Assembly (NCBI RefSeq): GCF_000011085.1
Contig: NC_006390.1
Span: 1-33,452, forward strand
Direction: 5' to 3'
Length of the DNA stretch: 33,452 bases
Origin: Haloarcula marismortui ATCC 43049
Lineage (GTDB): Archaea > Halobacteriota > Halobacteria > Halobacteriales > Haloarculaceae
Shown here: positions 14,675-21,809 of the stretch, piece after piece
Numbering within the stretch: position 1 is the first letter of the stretch
Layout: each line of letters opens with the position of its first letter
Made by a program: the position numbers and the translations under genes
The notes under the pieces: generated by a model
Databases searched by the model: none
Seen by the model: only the letters and a program-made list of their open reading frames with translations
Told to the model about the DNA's origin: nothing

Positions 14675-17527
14675 TTAGTTTGCAGAACTGACGAGCGAAG
14701 CCTGGGTCGTCGTTGGATCGGGATCAAGCCCCAGCACGACCGATTTGGGGGATTGGTAACGCACTGATTCGGTCCCAGTAGTCAGTTTTTCCAGCGTCAT
14801 CCCCTGCAGGTGAGCGACCAGCGACAAGACCGGTCGACAACTGGGGTGCTGGTCCAGCCACTCGTCGAACCGATCACCGCGTCCTGTCACAGCCAGCGTC
14901 AGTTCACCGCCGTAGTCGATCTCCTGGTGCCCCAATTCGTAGAGAACTTCCGCGATAACAGCCATTTCGTCGGAGAACGCCGGCCCGTAGGCCGTTGTGT
15001 CCACCTCAGGGGTAGGGGTTGCAGTCCGTAAATCGCCTTCCTCACCGTCGAATGGCAAGCAAATCCGCCATTCCGTCGCTCGACCCGGTCCAAGATCCTC
15101 GCGTTGGATGACGCCAGCGGCCTCGAGGTCGGCAAAGTACGTCTCGTTGTTCCGAAGCGTCTGTGTCGAGACGTCCAGAAGGTCGGCAAGGTCACCCGTC
15201 GCCAGGGGTTCATCGACATCCAGCAGTATCGCGACAGCCTCGGAGACCGACTGAGGTCCGAGATCGGGCAGGAGTTCGTCGACATCCAGCTCCGACAGCG
15301 CATACCGGAGATCGTCGGTCGTGAGGGTCCGTGGCTGGTCCGCCTCCCCGCCGAGGTGGAAGACAGCCCGCGCCGCAGCGAACGTTCCGCTCGTCAGGGC
15401 ATGGAGGATCGAAACCGTCTCTCGGGTCGGTTTCAACGATTTGAGGCTCAGTTGGCGAGAAAGAGCGGTCGCAACAGCATCACGACGGTCGCCATCGACG
15501 ATATCGAGGTTCACCATGAACGCTGAGAACCCATCGGCGCCGTCCTGCAAGTCCAGATGATCGTCAAGGTCCTCGAGGTGGGGTCGCATCGAGTCGACCG
15601 TTGGGCCAGCAAGCACCCAGCTGCCGGTCGTGTCACCGGTTGGGTCCGCTGCGTCGACGTCGGGTGTCGCGAGCAGTTGTGACCGTTTCTCTTCACGGTC
15701 CTCGTAGAGCACTCGGTACGCGGAATAGAGCCCGTAGCGGCTGGACACCGCAGTCTGGGTTGCGATCATCTTCGCGAGATTGTCTCGGCGAGTGCCATCT
15801 TCAACCGCCCAGTCAGGGACCTTGAGGACGCGAGTGATATCGATGCCGAGCATATCATAGATCCGGGAGACGGTTCCCAGCAGGCCGTGGGCGTTGCGCA
15901 TCACCGTCGAGAGGCTCTCGTTCTCGTCGTCGTCGCCGTTGCCCTGGGCGTCGGTCGTCATCCGGAGTAGCTCATCACGAGCGTCTCGAAGCCGGGACCG
16001 GAGGCCTTCGGCGGTAGCGTCTTCATTCCGGAGATAGCCCAGACACCCCCCATCGCGGAGGAGATACGGGTCGGACACCGGGAGTCCATCCAATCCAGAC
16101 CGGTCTGGCCCGCCAGCAAGCCGATTCTGCGTTAAGACCTGCTGAAACGCCGGTTCCGAGAGTAACGCCGCACAAAGACGGACCACTGTGTAGACCTGGT
16201 AGCCGGCTGCTTCGACTTCGACAACGATCTCATCGCGTTCCTCCAGGAATGAGTAGCTGACCCCACGAGAGTCCCCGGTCGAATCGACCGTGCGGGAGCA
16301 AAGCGCGATTTCACCGGGAGCAGCCGCCGAGACGGCCCCATCGTGGATGTGGCCATCAAGGAATGAGACGGTCGGAGTGGTGTTGGAGCCGCCGCGGGTG
16401 GCGGTCGCGGCCTCGCCGTCGGGCCGGTCCCCCTCCTCTCTCTCGGCGGTTGGGGTGTACACGGTACTGTGCTGAGATTTTGGGGGGTCAGTAACGCCGG
16501 GTGAATCGGCCCGCTGGCCGGAACCCGCTGCCTGCTGGCTCTCGTCAGTACGACCCGAACCGCCAGCAGACGGGACGTACGGCGAGTCAATCGAGAAGTC
16601 TGGGTGTTCGTCCAGCAGTGCATAGCCAGCCGGCAGCAACCGCACAGTCCGATCTCCAGAGCCATGAGATTTCACCAAGTCGAGGTCGGCCATACGCTTC
16701 ATCCACGCGCGCAGCGCCTCACGAGAGGCCCACTCCAAGAGCGTGTGATTCTGCAGCGCGTCGTAGGTCAATTGCTCTCTGTCAGCGTCTGCAACGGCGT
16801 AGAGACGCTTCCAGTCCTCGTGGCGTGCGCCACGGTCGGCAAGCAACTCCCGGACGTGCTGGCGGCGCTGGGCAGTTCTGGTCGACGCGGAGTCGGACCC
16901 ATATAGGCGCGACTCCAGGGAGTGAGTCACGCTGGCCGGCAGCACGTCGTCGAACTCGGTCAGCAGATGACGCTGGACGCGCGGCGTTGCGTTAGTCAGG
17001 ATCACGTCGAGGCCAGCACTCAGTTCGACAAGGAACTCGATCAGCGACGAGCGCTGGGTTCGAGAGAGCTCCCACAGCTCACGCACGTCAACGGCAAGCG
17101 TGGGCTGGACATCGGCGGCTTCAAGCACCGCGATCGGCCCCTCCAGTACATCAGCAAGCGATGAATGAGTCCCGATAGATGTTGTGCCACCGAGCTGGCG
17201 AGACACTTCTAGCAGCCGGAACCACTGCAACTGTGAGTCGGCTGCTTGGGCGGCGAGTGCTGCGTAGTGGTGTTCAGCACCAACACCGGGAATCTCATCA
17301 GCGAGCGCCGTGACACCGCACTCTTCGATCAGTGTCGCCCGCCACTCGTCGCGAGGCACATCCGCGAGCAGTTGGCGTAGCGCTGTCAAGAGTGCATCCG
17401 AGAGTTGCGTATCGGGCTCCCAGAGAGCGCGATTGAGAGCCCGCGGGCTGGACACGGCATCTGGACCCAACCTCAGACCTACTGTGGAGTCTATCGACCC
17501 CTCGGGGCGAACGGTGATACTCGTCAT
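14675..17527 (-). CDS. 950-residue element protein: degenerate ATPase and winged helices
   Basis: This is the largest gene of the window, starting MTSITVRP; an in-frame extension to 17614 is non-acidic. The N-terminal part (about 1-200) resembles a P-loop ATPase without its Walker A: PTLAVDVRELWELSRTQR reads like Walker B, and LDVILTNATPRVQRHLLTEF like sensor and arginine finger. A winged-helix-like part follows at about 250-320 (REALRAWMKRMADLDLVKSH), then a disordered linker to about 390, and a mixed domain from about 395 (TVSFLDGHIHDG). A clear helix-turn-helix lies near 770-805 (LATGDLADLLDVSTQTLRNN). A replication, control or transfer role is possible. I do not know the family. Confidence 0.8.
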   Translation of the reverse strand: MTSITVRPEGSIDSTVGLRLGPDAVSSPRALNRALWEPDTQLSDALLTALRQLLADVPRDEWRATLIEECGVTALADEIPGVGAEHHYAALAAQAADSQLQWFRLLEVSRQLGGTTSIGTHSSLADVLEGPIAVLEAADVQPTLAVDVRELWELSRTQRSSLIEFLVELSAGLDVILTNATPRVQRHLLTEFDDVLPASVTHSLESRLYGSDSASTRTAQRRQHVRELLADRGARHEDWKRLYAVADADREQLTYDALQNHTLLEWASREALRAWMKRMADLDLVKSHGSGDRTVRLLPAGYALLDEHPDFSIDSPYVPSAGGSGRTDESQQAAGSGQRADSPGVTDPPKSQHSTVYTPTAEREEGDRPDGEAATATRGGSNTTPTVSFLDGHIHDGAVSAAAPGEIALCSRTVDSTGDSRGVSYSFLEERDEIVVEVEAAGYQVYTVVRLCAALLSEPAFQQVLTQNRLAGGPDRSGLDGLPVSDPYLLRDGGCLGYLRNEDATAEGLRSRLRDARDELLRMTTDAQGNGDDDENESLSTVMRNAHGLLGTVSRIYDMLGIDITRVLKVPDWAVEDGTRRDNLAKMIATQTAVSSRYGLYSAYRVLYEDREEKRSQLLATPDVDAADPTGDTTGSWVLAGPTVDSMRPHLEDLDDHLDLQDGADGFSAFMVNLDIVDGDRRDAVATALSRQLSLKSLKPTRETVSILHALTSGTFAAARAVFHLGGEADQPRTLTTDDLRYALSELDVDELLPDLGPQSVSEAVAILLDVDEPLATGDLADLLDVSTQTLRNNETYFADLEAAGVIQREDLGPGRATEWRICLPFDGEEGDLRTATPTPEVDTTAYGPAFSDEMAVIAEVLYELGHQEIDYGGELTLAVTGRGDRFDEWLDQHPSCRPVLSLVAHLQGMTLEKLTTGTESVRYQSPKSVVLGLDPDPTTTQASLVSSAN

Positions 17528-17836
17528 TTGCGTCGAGTACGACCTTCTAACGGCTCTCTGGCGACACGAATAGGCCCGAACTGCGCAGAGATGGCTCTCG
17601 CTGTTCGGGCACAACGCTTATTCTATCCCGGTCAGAAACAGTAGGTGAGAACAACTGAGCGTTCGTCACCTTCTCAGCCGAGGTCGGTGGGACGACCCCG
17701 GCATCCTGCCTCTTACCGATTAGCGGTGAGTGTCTTCTCTGTGCTTGATGTTGAATCGGTTTGGTCGGCTGTGTGTTAAGTACGTCGGCTATTGTAACGG
17801 GTTGCGTCAGACGTACGTCTGACGATTTGCAGGCTC
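17528..17836. other. spacer with 20-bp perfect palindrome
   Basis: CGTCAGACGT followed by ACGTCTGACG (17805-17824) is a perfect 20-bp palindrome, upstream of the 950-residue gene. This is the only large gap in the minus-strand gene series from 20.0 to 14.7 kb. It could be an operator, or a binding site of an origin served by the large DNA-binding protein. A minus-strand frame across it (17547-17840) begins at an ATGA overlap with the upstream gene, but its composition is basic and unlike its neighbours. Confidence 0.5.
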
Positions 17837-18139
17837 TCATTGTGCCACCTCTGCGCTGACCTGCATCCGCAGGCGTTCAGTCGCACTCTCGCTGCGGGCG
17901 TGTTCCTCAAGGACGATCACGTCGATCACGTCGCCGGACCGGGGCCACGCTTCCACGACAGCGACGAGATCGCCGTCGGCGACGGTCGACCTATCGATAG
18001 CTCCGTAGAGGTCACGAATGAGCGCCCACGGACTGTCGAGTGCAGCCTTCGCGTCAGCTTCGTCTTCCGGAACCCACTCCAGCACAGAGCCGTGCTGATT
18101 GCGACGAGCACGGACCCGCAAGCGGACTGGGTCAGACAT
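17837..18139 (-). CDS. small operon protein, unknown
   Basis: This 100-residue protein (MSDPVRLRVRARRNQHGSVL at the start) has a basic beta-strand N-terminus and then an acidic helical centre (EDEADAKAALDSPWALIRDL). A beta part follows (DLVAVVEAWPRSGDVIDVIV), with the tail ARSESATERLRMQVSAEVAQ. No metal-binding pattern was seen and I do not recognise the family. Its ATG lies inside the end of the preceding gene (8-base overlap), so it is translated from the same message. It is the last of the tightly overlapping genes before the spacer with the palindrome. Confidence 0.7.
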   Translation of the reverse strand: MSDPVRLRVRARRNQHGSVLEWVPEDEADAKAALDSPWALIRDLYGAIDRSTVADGDLVAVVEAWPRSGDVIDVIVLEEHARSESATERLRMQVSAEVAQ

Positions 18140-18386
18140 CAGTCTGCCCCCGCGTTGCATCTCTGGCAGCCGCGGACCAGTTGTGACAGTCGAAGCACTG
18201 GGTTGCGTGTGGTTCGTCGCGAGATTCCGGTGCGCCATCGTACCACTCCCGGTCGACAGTCTCAGGGTCGAACGATTCTCCACACATCGTCAGACCGGAA
18301 ACCCACTCGAAGCAGACCCCGGAGTGGCCGTTATCGAGGTTGACAGCCCAGCCGGTCGGGCTAAGCGTCTGATTCGCCGCCGTCAT
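18132..18386 (-). CDS. small Cys-rich operon protein
   Basis: This 84-residue protein has scattered Cys residues (GVCFEW, LTMCGESF) and a late QCFDCHNW motif. Together these could hold one zinc ion. It starts MTAANQTLSPTGWAVNLDNG. Both ends overlap neighbouring genes: ATGA with the 18383 gene, and eight bases with the 17837 gene. The family is unknown. Small zinc proteins of this kind are typical of haloarchaeal virus and plasmid operons and often bind nucleic acid or a larger partner. Confidence 0.7.
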   Translation of the reverse strand: MTAANQTLSPTGWAVNLDNGHSGVCFEWVSGLTMCGESFDPETVDREWYDGAPESRDEPHATQCFDCHNWSAAARDATRGQTDV

Positions 18387-19003
18387 GCCAGATCACGCTC
18401 CTCAAGCAACTCGTCACGGCGGCCGTACAGCGCCTCGCTGTGGCACTTTTCGCATGGGACGCCACTGTCCAGCCGGTCCCGTGCAGCCTGTGTGACTGCC
18501 TGTGGATCGTCCACTTCTGTGAATCCCGTCCACTGCTCGTTGGCAATCGCGAAGTAGTGGTCAGCACAGTAGAGGTGGAACTCTGCTTGGTCGTTCCACC
18601 AGATGTGTGTCGCCTGCGGGAGGTCGTCGTCGTCCAGTTCGGCATCGATAGCCTCCATCAACCGGTCTTGGGCGTCGAAGAACCGCTCTACTGTGCCGGG
18701 CTCTGCTTTGGTAAGGTCGATACCCTCGAACGATTTGAGTTCGTCGAGGATCGACTCGATATCGGCTTCGGAGACGCGCCCGCCGTCGGACATGGCGATG
18801 GGCTTTGTTGCGACGGTCTCGCAGTCGGCTGTCTGAAGCAGGTGCGCCGTCGATGTCTTCACGTAGGTCCAGACGCCCTCGCAAGCCAGACACAGGACGT
18901 TGAAGCGGTCCTGTTGCTGTAGTTCGCCGTCACAGTTGTCGCGAGGACAGTCTTCGTGGTCCCAGCACAGCTCCGTGCCGGTCGCTGACTGCTCACTCTG
19001 CAT
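18383..19003 (-). CDS. zinc-binding operon protein with two Cys clusters
   Basis: From ATG 19003 this is a 206-residue acidic protein. The N-terminal zinc finger is CWDHEDCPRDNCDGE with LCLACEGVW. In the middle is a helical part starting MSDGGRVSEADIESILDEL, and near the end a second finger-like pair VPCEKCHSEA. The middle motif DGG-x-VS-x-ADIE also occurs in the next gene upstream (18993-19211), which suggests a shared binding element or a duplication. A second in-frame ATG stands at the start of that motif, so an internal product is possible. It overlaps both neighbours. Function unknown. Confidence 0.72.
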   Translation of the reverse strand: MQSEQSATGTELCWDHEDCPRDNCDGELQQQDRFNVLCLACEGVWTYVKTSTAHLLQTADCETVATKPIAMSDGGRVSEADIESILDELKSFEGIDLTKAEPGTVERFFDAQDRLMEAIDAELDDDDLPQATHIWWNDQAEFHLYCADHYFAIANEQWTGFTEVDDPQAVTQAARDRLDSGVPCEKCHSEALYGRRDELLEERDLA

Positions 19004-19211
19004 TGTCGCCCTCCTGTTCGTCGCCTTCGTCGAGGACGATTCGTTCGAGGCGGGCCAGCCGCTGCTCGATATCGGCGTCGGAGACACACCCGCCGTCGGT
19101 CTTTGGCTCCCGAACCGGGCCGCCAACAGCGGCGACCGCGTCGGCGGTGGGCCAGCGCTCGTCGAGCGAGCGGCCGTCTGTATCGTTGTGGGTGCCGTGG
19201 TCGGTGCTCAT
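18993..19211 (-). CDS. 72-residue acidic operon protein
   Basis: This very acidic 72-residue protein is MSTDHGTHNDTDGRSLDERW and onward, with the shared motif KTDGGCVSDADIEQRLARLE followed by a short helix. The motif is paralogous to one in the 18383 gene. The start overlaps the end of the 19208 gene by four bases, and the end overlaps the start of the 18383 gene by 11 bases. Function unknown; it is probably a small adaptor. Confidence 0.65.
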   Translation of the reverse strand: MSTDHGTHNDTDGRSLDERWPTADAVAAVGGPVREPKTDGGCVSDADIEQRLARLERIVLDEGDEQEGDNAE

Positions 19212-19525
19212 GCCGACCCTCCCGTGGAGTCTTCGGGCACCTCAAAGCCGTTCTCGCGGAGGACATCAGCCGGTGAGCGGCCGGACCCGCCGTGGTTCCC
19301 GCGTGGGTCGGGCTTGTCGTTGGCTTTGGCTGCACAGACACTGCAGAGGCCATAGCGCTCGCGGTCGGTCTCATCGGCGACACGGAACACTTCGATGTCG
19401 TCGGTGCCGGCATCACACAGTGGCGTCGGGTCCTCGCGGGTGGCCTCGGGGGCTGGATGGTGGACTTTACCGTCGTTCCACTGGGATTTGGGCATGACGT
19501 AGAACTCGTCGTCGGTGGGCGTCAT
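19208..19525 (-). CDS. small zinc-binding operon protein
   Basis: This 105-residue protein starts MTPTDDEFYVMPKSQWNDGK. It has one Cys in PLCDAGTDDIEVFRVADETD and a second cluster GLCSVCAAKAND, a likely zinc ribbon of the haloarchaeal plasmid type. The C-terminus SPADVLRENGFEVPEDS may be a short helix that docks on a partner. The ATG overlaps by four bases with the TGA of the upstream frame described at 19522-19754. Function unknown. Confidence 0.7.
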   Translation of the reverse strand: MTPTDDEFYVMPKSQWNDGKVHHPAPEATREDPTPLCDAGTDDIEVFRVADETDRERYGLCSVCAAKANDKPDPRGNHGGSGRSPADVLRENGFEVPEDSTGGSA

Positions 19526-19754
19526 CTGACACCTCCGTTGTGGCAGTGATGCGGGCAGACGATGGCGCGACCCGGAGGCCGCGGGCGTGACCGTACTCGG
19601 TGCCGTCGCTGACTGTGACCCGGCGTCGGCACTCGGTACACAGCGCTTCGTTGCGAGCGCGTGTGATCGAGACTGTGGAGGGCTCGGGTGGCTGGGCGAC
19701 CAGATGCGGGTGGCCCTGCAGGTAGGCCGGGCGGTTTGGGCGGTGCATACTCAT
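19522..19754 (-). pseudogene. zinc-finger operon gene with apparent frameshift
   Basis: The frame from ATG 19754 (MSMHRPNRPAYLQGHPHLV) contains ALCTECRRRVTVSDGTEYGH and then turns into an atypical sequence that runs through the next gene. One base out of register, from about 19571-19581, the DNA reads GRAIVCPHHCHNGGVR and stops at a TGA sharing the ATGA of the next gene. That is the junction style used elsewhere in the operon. The two halves together give a sensible zinc finger (CxxC, H, then CPHHC). So either one base was lost in the sequence or the gene is frameshifted. The start overlaps the upstream gene by four bases. Confidence 0.6.
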
Positions 19755-20029
19755 TGTGGGCCTCCGCTGACGGCGACCAGCACCTGTCTGGCTTCGCGCG
19801 TGCGTTTGGTTGTGGTGTCTATCTGTGCGAGCGCGAGTCGGACTGTGCAGGCGTCTACTCGTGCTTGGCTGTGGCTGCGGTCGTAGCCGGGCCGGGATAG
19901 AACAGTCTGGCAGTCCTCGATGACAGCGGCGTCGGTGTCGGCTTCGGTGAGGAGTCGTTTCGCGGTTTGGAGGCGACACTCCTGTCGGTCCTGTGCGGTA
20001 TCGTTATCAGAATGGTGTGTGTTCGTCAT
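19751..20029 (-). CDS. first gene of the minus-strand operon
   Basis: This 92-residue helical protein (from MTNTHHSDNDTAQDRQECRL) continues through KRLLTEADTDAAVIEDCQTV and RVDACTVRLALAQIDTTTKR. It reads as a small three-helix bundle with Cys residues too scattered for a clear zinc site. It is promoter-proximal, next to the divergent winged-helix regulator gene, and its stop overlaps the next start (ATGA at 19751-19754). ATG 20029 is preferred over 20113, because the extension is basic and runs into the likely promoter. Function unknown. Confidence 0.65.
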   Translation of the reverse strand: MTNTHHSDNDTAQDRQECRLQTAKRLLTEADTDAAVIEDCQTVLSRPGYDRSHSQARVDACTVRLALAQIDTTTKRTREARQVLVAVSGGPQ

Positions 20030-20133
20030 AGTGCTGTGCGTGACCGGGTCAGCGGGGCCCCAACCCCGGTGGCTCGATTTTAGTAGCCTATTACTCCCCG
20101 GTAAGCCACGCATATTCGGTGATGTACCATCAC

Positions 20134-20166
20134 AAGCACTTAGTGCTTTGCATAGATTAGTGCAAA
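20134..20166. promoter_or_regulatory. paired palindromes in the divergent control region
   Basis: AAGCACT-T-AGTGCTT (20134-20148) is a perfect 7+1+7 palindrome. TTTGCA (20147-20152) and TGCAAA (20161-20166) form a second inverted repeat around 8 bases. They lie between the minus-strand operon (start 20029) and the winged-helix gene (20255), where a repressor would set the on/off state of both. Confidence 0.5.
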
Positions 20167-20254
20167 TATGGGACTAAAAAACGCAGAATGCACTTATTGC
20201 ACGAATTCCAGAACATTCGGTGGGAATAAGCGCCAAGTTACCGACGGTAGAGAT

Positions 20255-20557
20255 ATGCCCCCAGAGGCCCGTCGGGAACTGGTTTTGGAATTTGTCGTTC
20301 ATCACGATATACCACTGCCACCACTCGCAATCTGGGCTGGTTTGAACCGACAACACAGGGTCACGTTTTCGTACAGAACGATGCAGAATATTCTGAGTGA
20401 TCTTGTGGATAACGGAGACTTGTTCAAAGTGGATACAGAGAAACTCCGTGACGGCGAAATTTCGCAGATTGAGGGCGATAGTTCTTCCCGACGAGCATAC
20501 TATTTTGCGACGGAACAGGGCATAGAGCGAATTGAGAATAAAATAGACGATAAATAA
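20255..20557 (+). CDS. winged-helix regulator, likely operon repressor
   Basis: From ATG 20255 (MPPEARRELVLEFVVHHDIP) this is a 100-residue winged helix: IWAGLNRQHRVTFSYRTMQN holds the helix-turn-helix, ILSDLVDNGDLFKVDTEK the wing strand, and YYFATEQGIERIENK the C-terminal helix. The longer form from 20168 would add 29 residues containing CTYC. I prefer 20255 because a TATA-like GGAATAAGC sits about 30 bases before it. It is divergent from the large minus-strand operon, with paired palindromes between. This is the classic arrangement of an element's immunity or copy-control repressor, though its target is inferred. Confidence 0.72.
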   Translation: MPPEARRELVLEFVVHHDIPLPPLAIWAGLNRQHRVTFSYRTMQNILSDLVDNGDLFKVDTEKLRDGEISQIEGDSSSRRAYYFATEQGIERIENKIDDK

Positions 20558-20565
20558 AACTATTT

Positions 20566-20583
20566 TTTCGTAGATAGACGAAA
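20566..20583. promoter_or_regulatory. TTTCGT/ACGAAA inverted repeat
   Basis: TTTCGT-AGATAG-ACGAAA is perfectly symmetrical and follows a T run, nine bases after the stop codon of the winged-helix gene. It may end that transcript or be an operator for the downstream gene. Confidence 0.35.
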
Positions 20584-20614
20584 TTACTAAGTGGCCGGAA
20601 GCCGTGACTACTGA

Positions 20615-20706
20615 GTAGGAACAGACGCGCCGCTGGGCGATTTCGTGCCTTCGAGAACACGAGTTGCCCACCCTGCTAGAGACAGGGCAGGCGCGTCGGT
20701 TCCTGC
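20615..20706 (+). ncRNA. three-way-junction leader RNA candidate
   Basis: The outer stem pairs 20615-20631 with 20690-20706 (17 pairs with one A-G mismatch and one G-U). Inside are two hairpins placed end to end: 20634-20670 (TGGGC/GCCCA plus TCGTG/CACGA, small internal loop) and 20671-20687 (CCCTG/CAGGG with a 7-base loop). The structure ends eight bases before the ATG at 20714, so it could be a cis-acting RNA, such as a riboswitch or protein-binding leader. Alternatively it is a DNA-level structure such as a single-strand origin. It is not a tRNA: no T-loop or anticodon arm fits. Confidence 0.6.
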
Positions 20707-20713
20707 AAAACCC

Positions 20714-21043
20714 ATGAGTAAGTCTGCTTCGCCGACTGGTAAATCTGTCGGCACGACTGACGCACATCCACAGGAACGTACCGCCCGCGAACTGCTCACC
20801 CAGGGCCGCCCGCTCTTCTTGGGCGTCGATGGCGAAGGCGCGGCCCACTACTGGGACTCGTATGAATTCGCTGTGGCCGTCGTTGCGACGGACGACCAAG
20901 CCGAGAAAGTCCCACTTGCTGAGACGCCGTATGAAACACTCGCAGGCTGGTGCGAGTACACGCAGGACGAACGCGGCTGGGCTGTCGGCCCACACGTCGG
21001 CGGCAGTATTGTCGACGATCTCGCTCGGGGGCTGGACGGATGA
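20714..21043 (+). CDS. hypothetical protein after structured leader
   Basis: This 109-residue acidic protein starts MSKSASPTGKSVGTTDAHPQ. Its core is LLTQGRPLFLGVDGEGAAHYWDSYEFAVAVVATDD (given as the stretch about 28-62), followed by a Trp-rich region and DDLARGLDG at the end. I do not recognise it. The start lies eight bases after the foldable leader, and its end overlaps the next gene by four bases (ATGA at 21040-21043). The pair is thus a two-gene operon, perhaps regulated through the leader RNA. Confidence 0.65.
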   Translation: MSKSASPTGKSVGTTDAHPQERTARELLTQGRPLFLGVDGEGAAHYWDSYEFAVAVVATDDQAEKVPLAETPYETLAGWCEYTQDERGWAVGPHVGGSIVDDLARGLDG

Positions 21044-21303
21044 GTAAGACCGTTCGCTGCACGGTCGAGAACCGCCAGCGCGTTCGGCGGGCCGCCCGAG
21101 CGCTACGAGAGACGGCCCCGACCGCCGTAGTCGAGACGACGCCGCCGGTGCGCTCGGAACACGACGCTTGGACGCTTGATGCCGTGTTTCCCGAGACTGA
21201 GGGTGTCCCGCCGGAAGTGCTTCGGGAGCTGGCGCTGGCCGGGCTGACGCTCCAGCCGACGCCCACGCAGGCTGAGCATCAACACGTCGTTGCGACGGCC
21301 TGA
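21040..21303 (+). CDS. small hypothetical protein, second gene of the pair
   Basis: This 87-residue protein starts MSKTVRCTVENRQRVRRAAR, a basic helix rich in Arg. It continues with a beta/loop part (TAVVETTPPVRSEHDAWTLD) and an acidic helix (PPEVLRELALAGLTLQP). The basic-then-acidic layout could suit a nucleic-acid or protein adaptor. Translation is coupled to the 20714 gene by an ATGA overlap. Function unknown. Confidence 0.6.
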   Translation: MSKTVRCTVENRQRVRRAARALRETAPTAVVETTPPVRSEHDAWTLDAVFPETEGVPPEVLRELALAGLTLQPTPTQAEHQHVVATA

Positions 21304-21809
21304 ACTGGGTAGCGATACCTCTATTTTTTGGCGACTTGCATAGCTATTTGACATGGGTTGCGATGGTTTCCGAGACTATTCCTGACAGTTCGCGACCCCG
21401 CGCCGACAGTGAGTACAACTGGGCAGTAGAGCATGGGGAGCACGAGGGTCGGCGAACTGGTTCGTAGAAACAGTCTCATACGGTGGTCTCGACGACACAC
21501 TCAAACCGAGTGTATCTATATCACTTATAGATGGGTCAGCGAAGGATTTTCGATGCCATTCGTGAGGGTGACCCGAAACGGTGGCCGACTGGGGCAGTAT
21601 ACGACCTCGGTAAACATCCGGGATGGAGCACCATTGAGGGGAATGAGGCCCGGCTATCACACAGATCCCGTACCCCACATAGTACCGGCCACCCGCCCCG
21701 ATCAGCGTGCAACAAACTGGCTTAAAATCCGGAATCACTGGTAATAGGCGACATACGAGCGTATGGAACACTGAATGTCGATCAGGAAGGAAATGTCTCA
21801 GACCCGCAT
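21304..21809. other. decayed repeat copy A and spacer
   Basis: Between about 21538 and 21747 lies a degraded copy of the family found inverted at 27279-27500 and, in part, at 29336-29396. Its plus-strand reading is IFDAIREGDPKRWP then TGAVYDLGKHPGWSTIEG, homologous to the IRELNPEKVPDWGGVYD and DAGWTNIRG readings of the other copies. The frame is broken and no intact gene remains. Both sides of the copy are non-coding as far as I can see. Confidence 0.6.

Noticed and set aside
17547-17840. 97-residue minus-strand frame starting at an ATGA overlap
   Set aside because: The start position is attractive, but the protein is basic and Gln/Ser/Arg-rich, unlike its acidic neighbours, and it spans the perfect palindrome. 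I treat the stretch as regulatory, with low certainty.
20618-20703. Possible tRNA gene
   Set aside because: The second hairpin has a 5-bp stem and 7-base loop like a T-arm, but the T-loop consensus is missing, the outer stem is 14-17 pairs instead of 7, and no anticodon arm fits.
21376-21771. 131-residue minus-strand frame over repeat A
   Set aside because: The homologous reading shared with copies B and C is on the other strand, and this frame is not conserved among copies.
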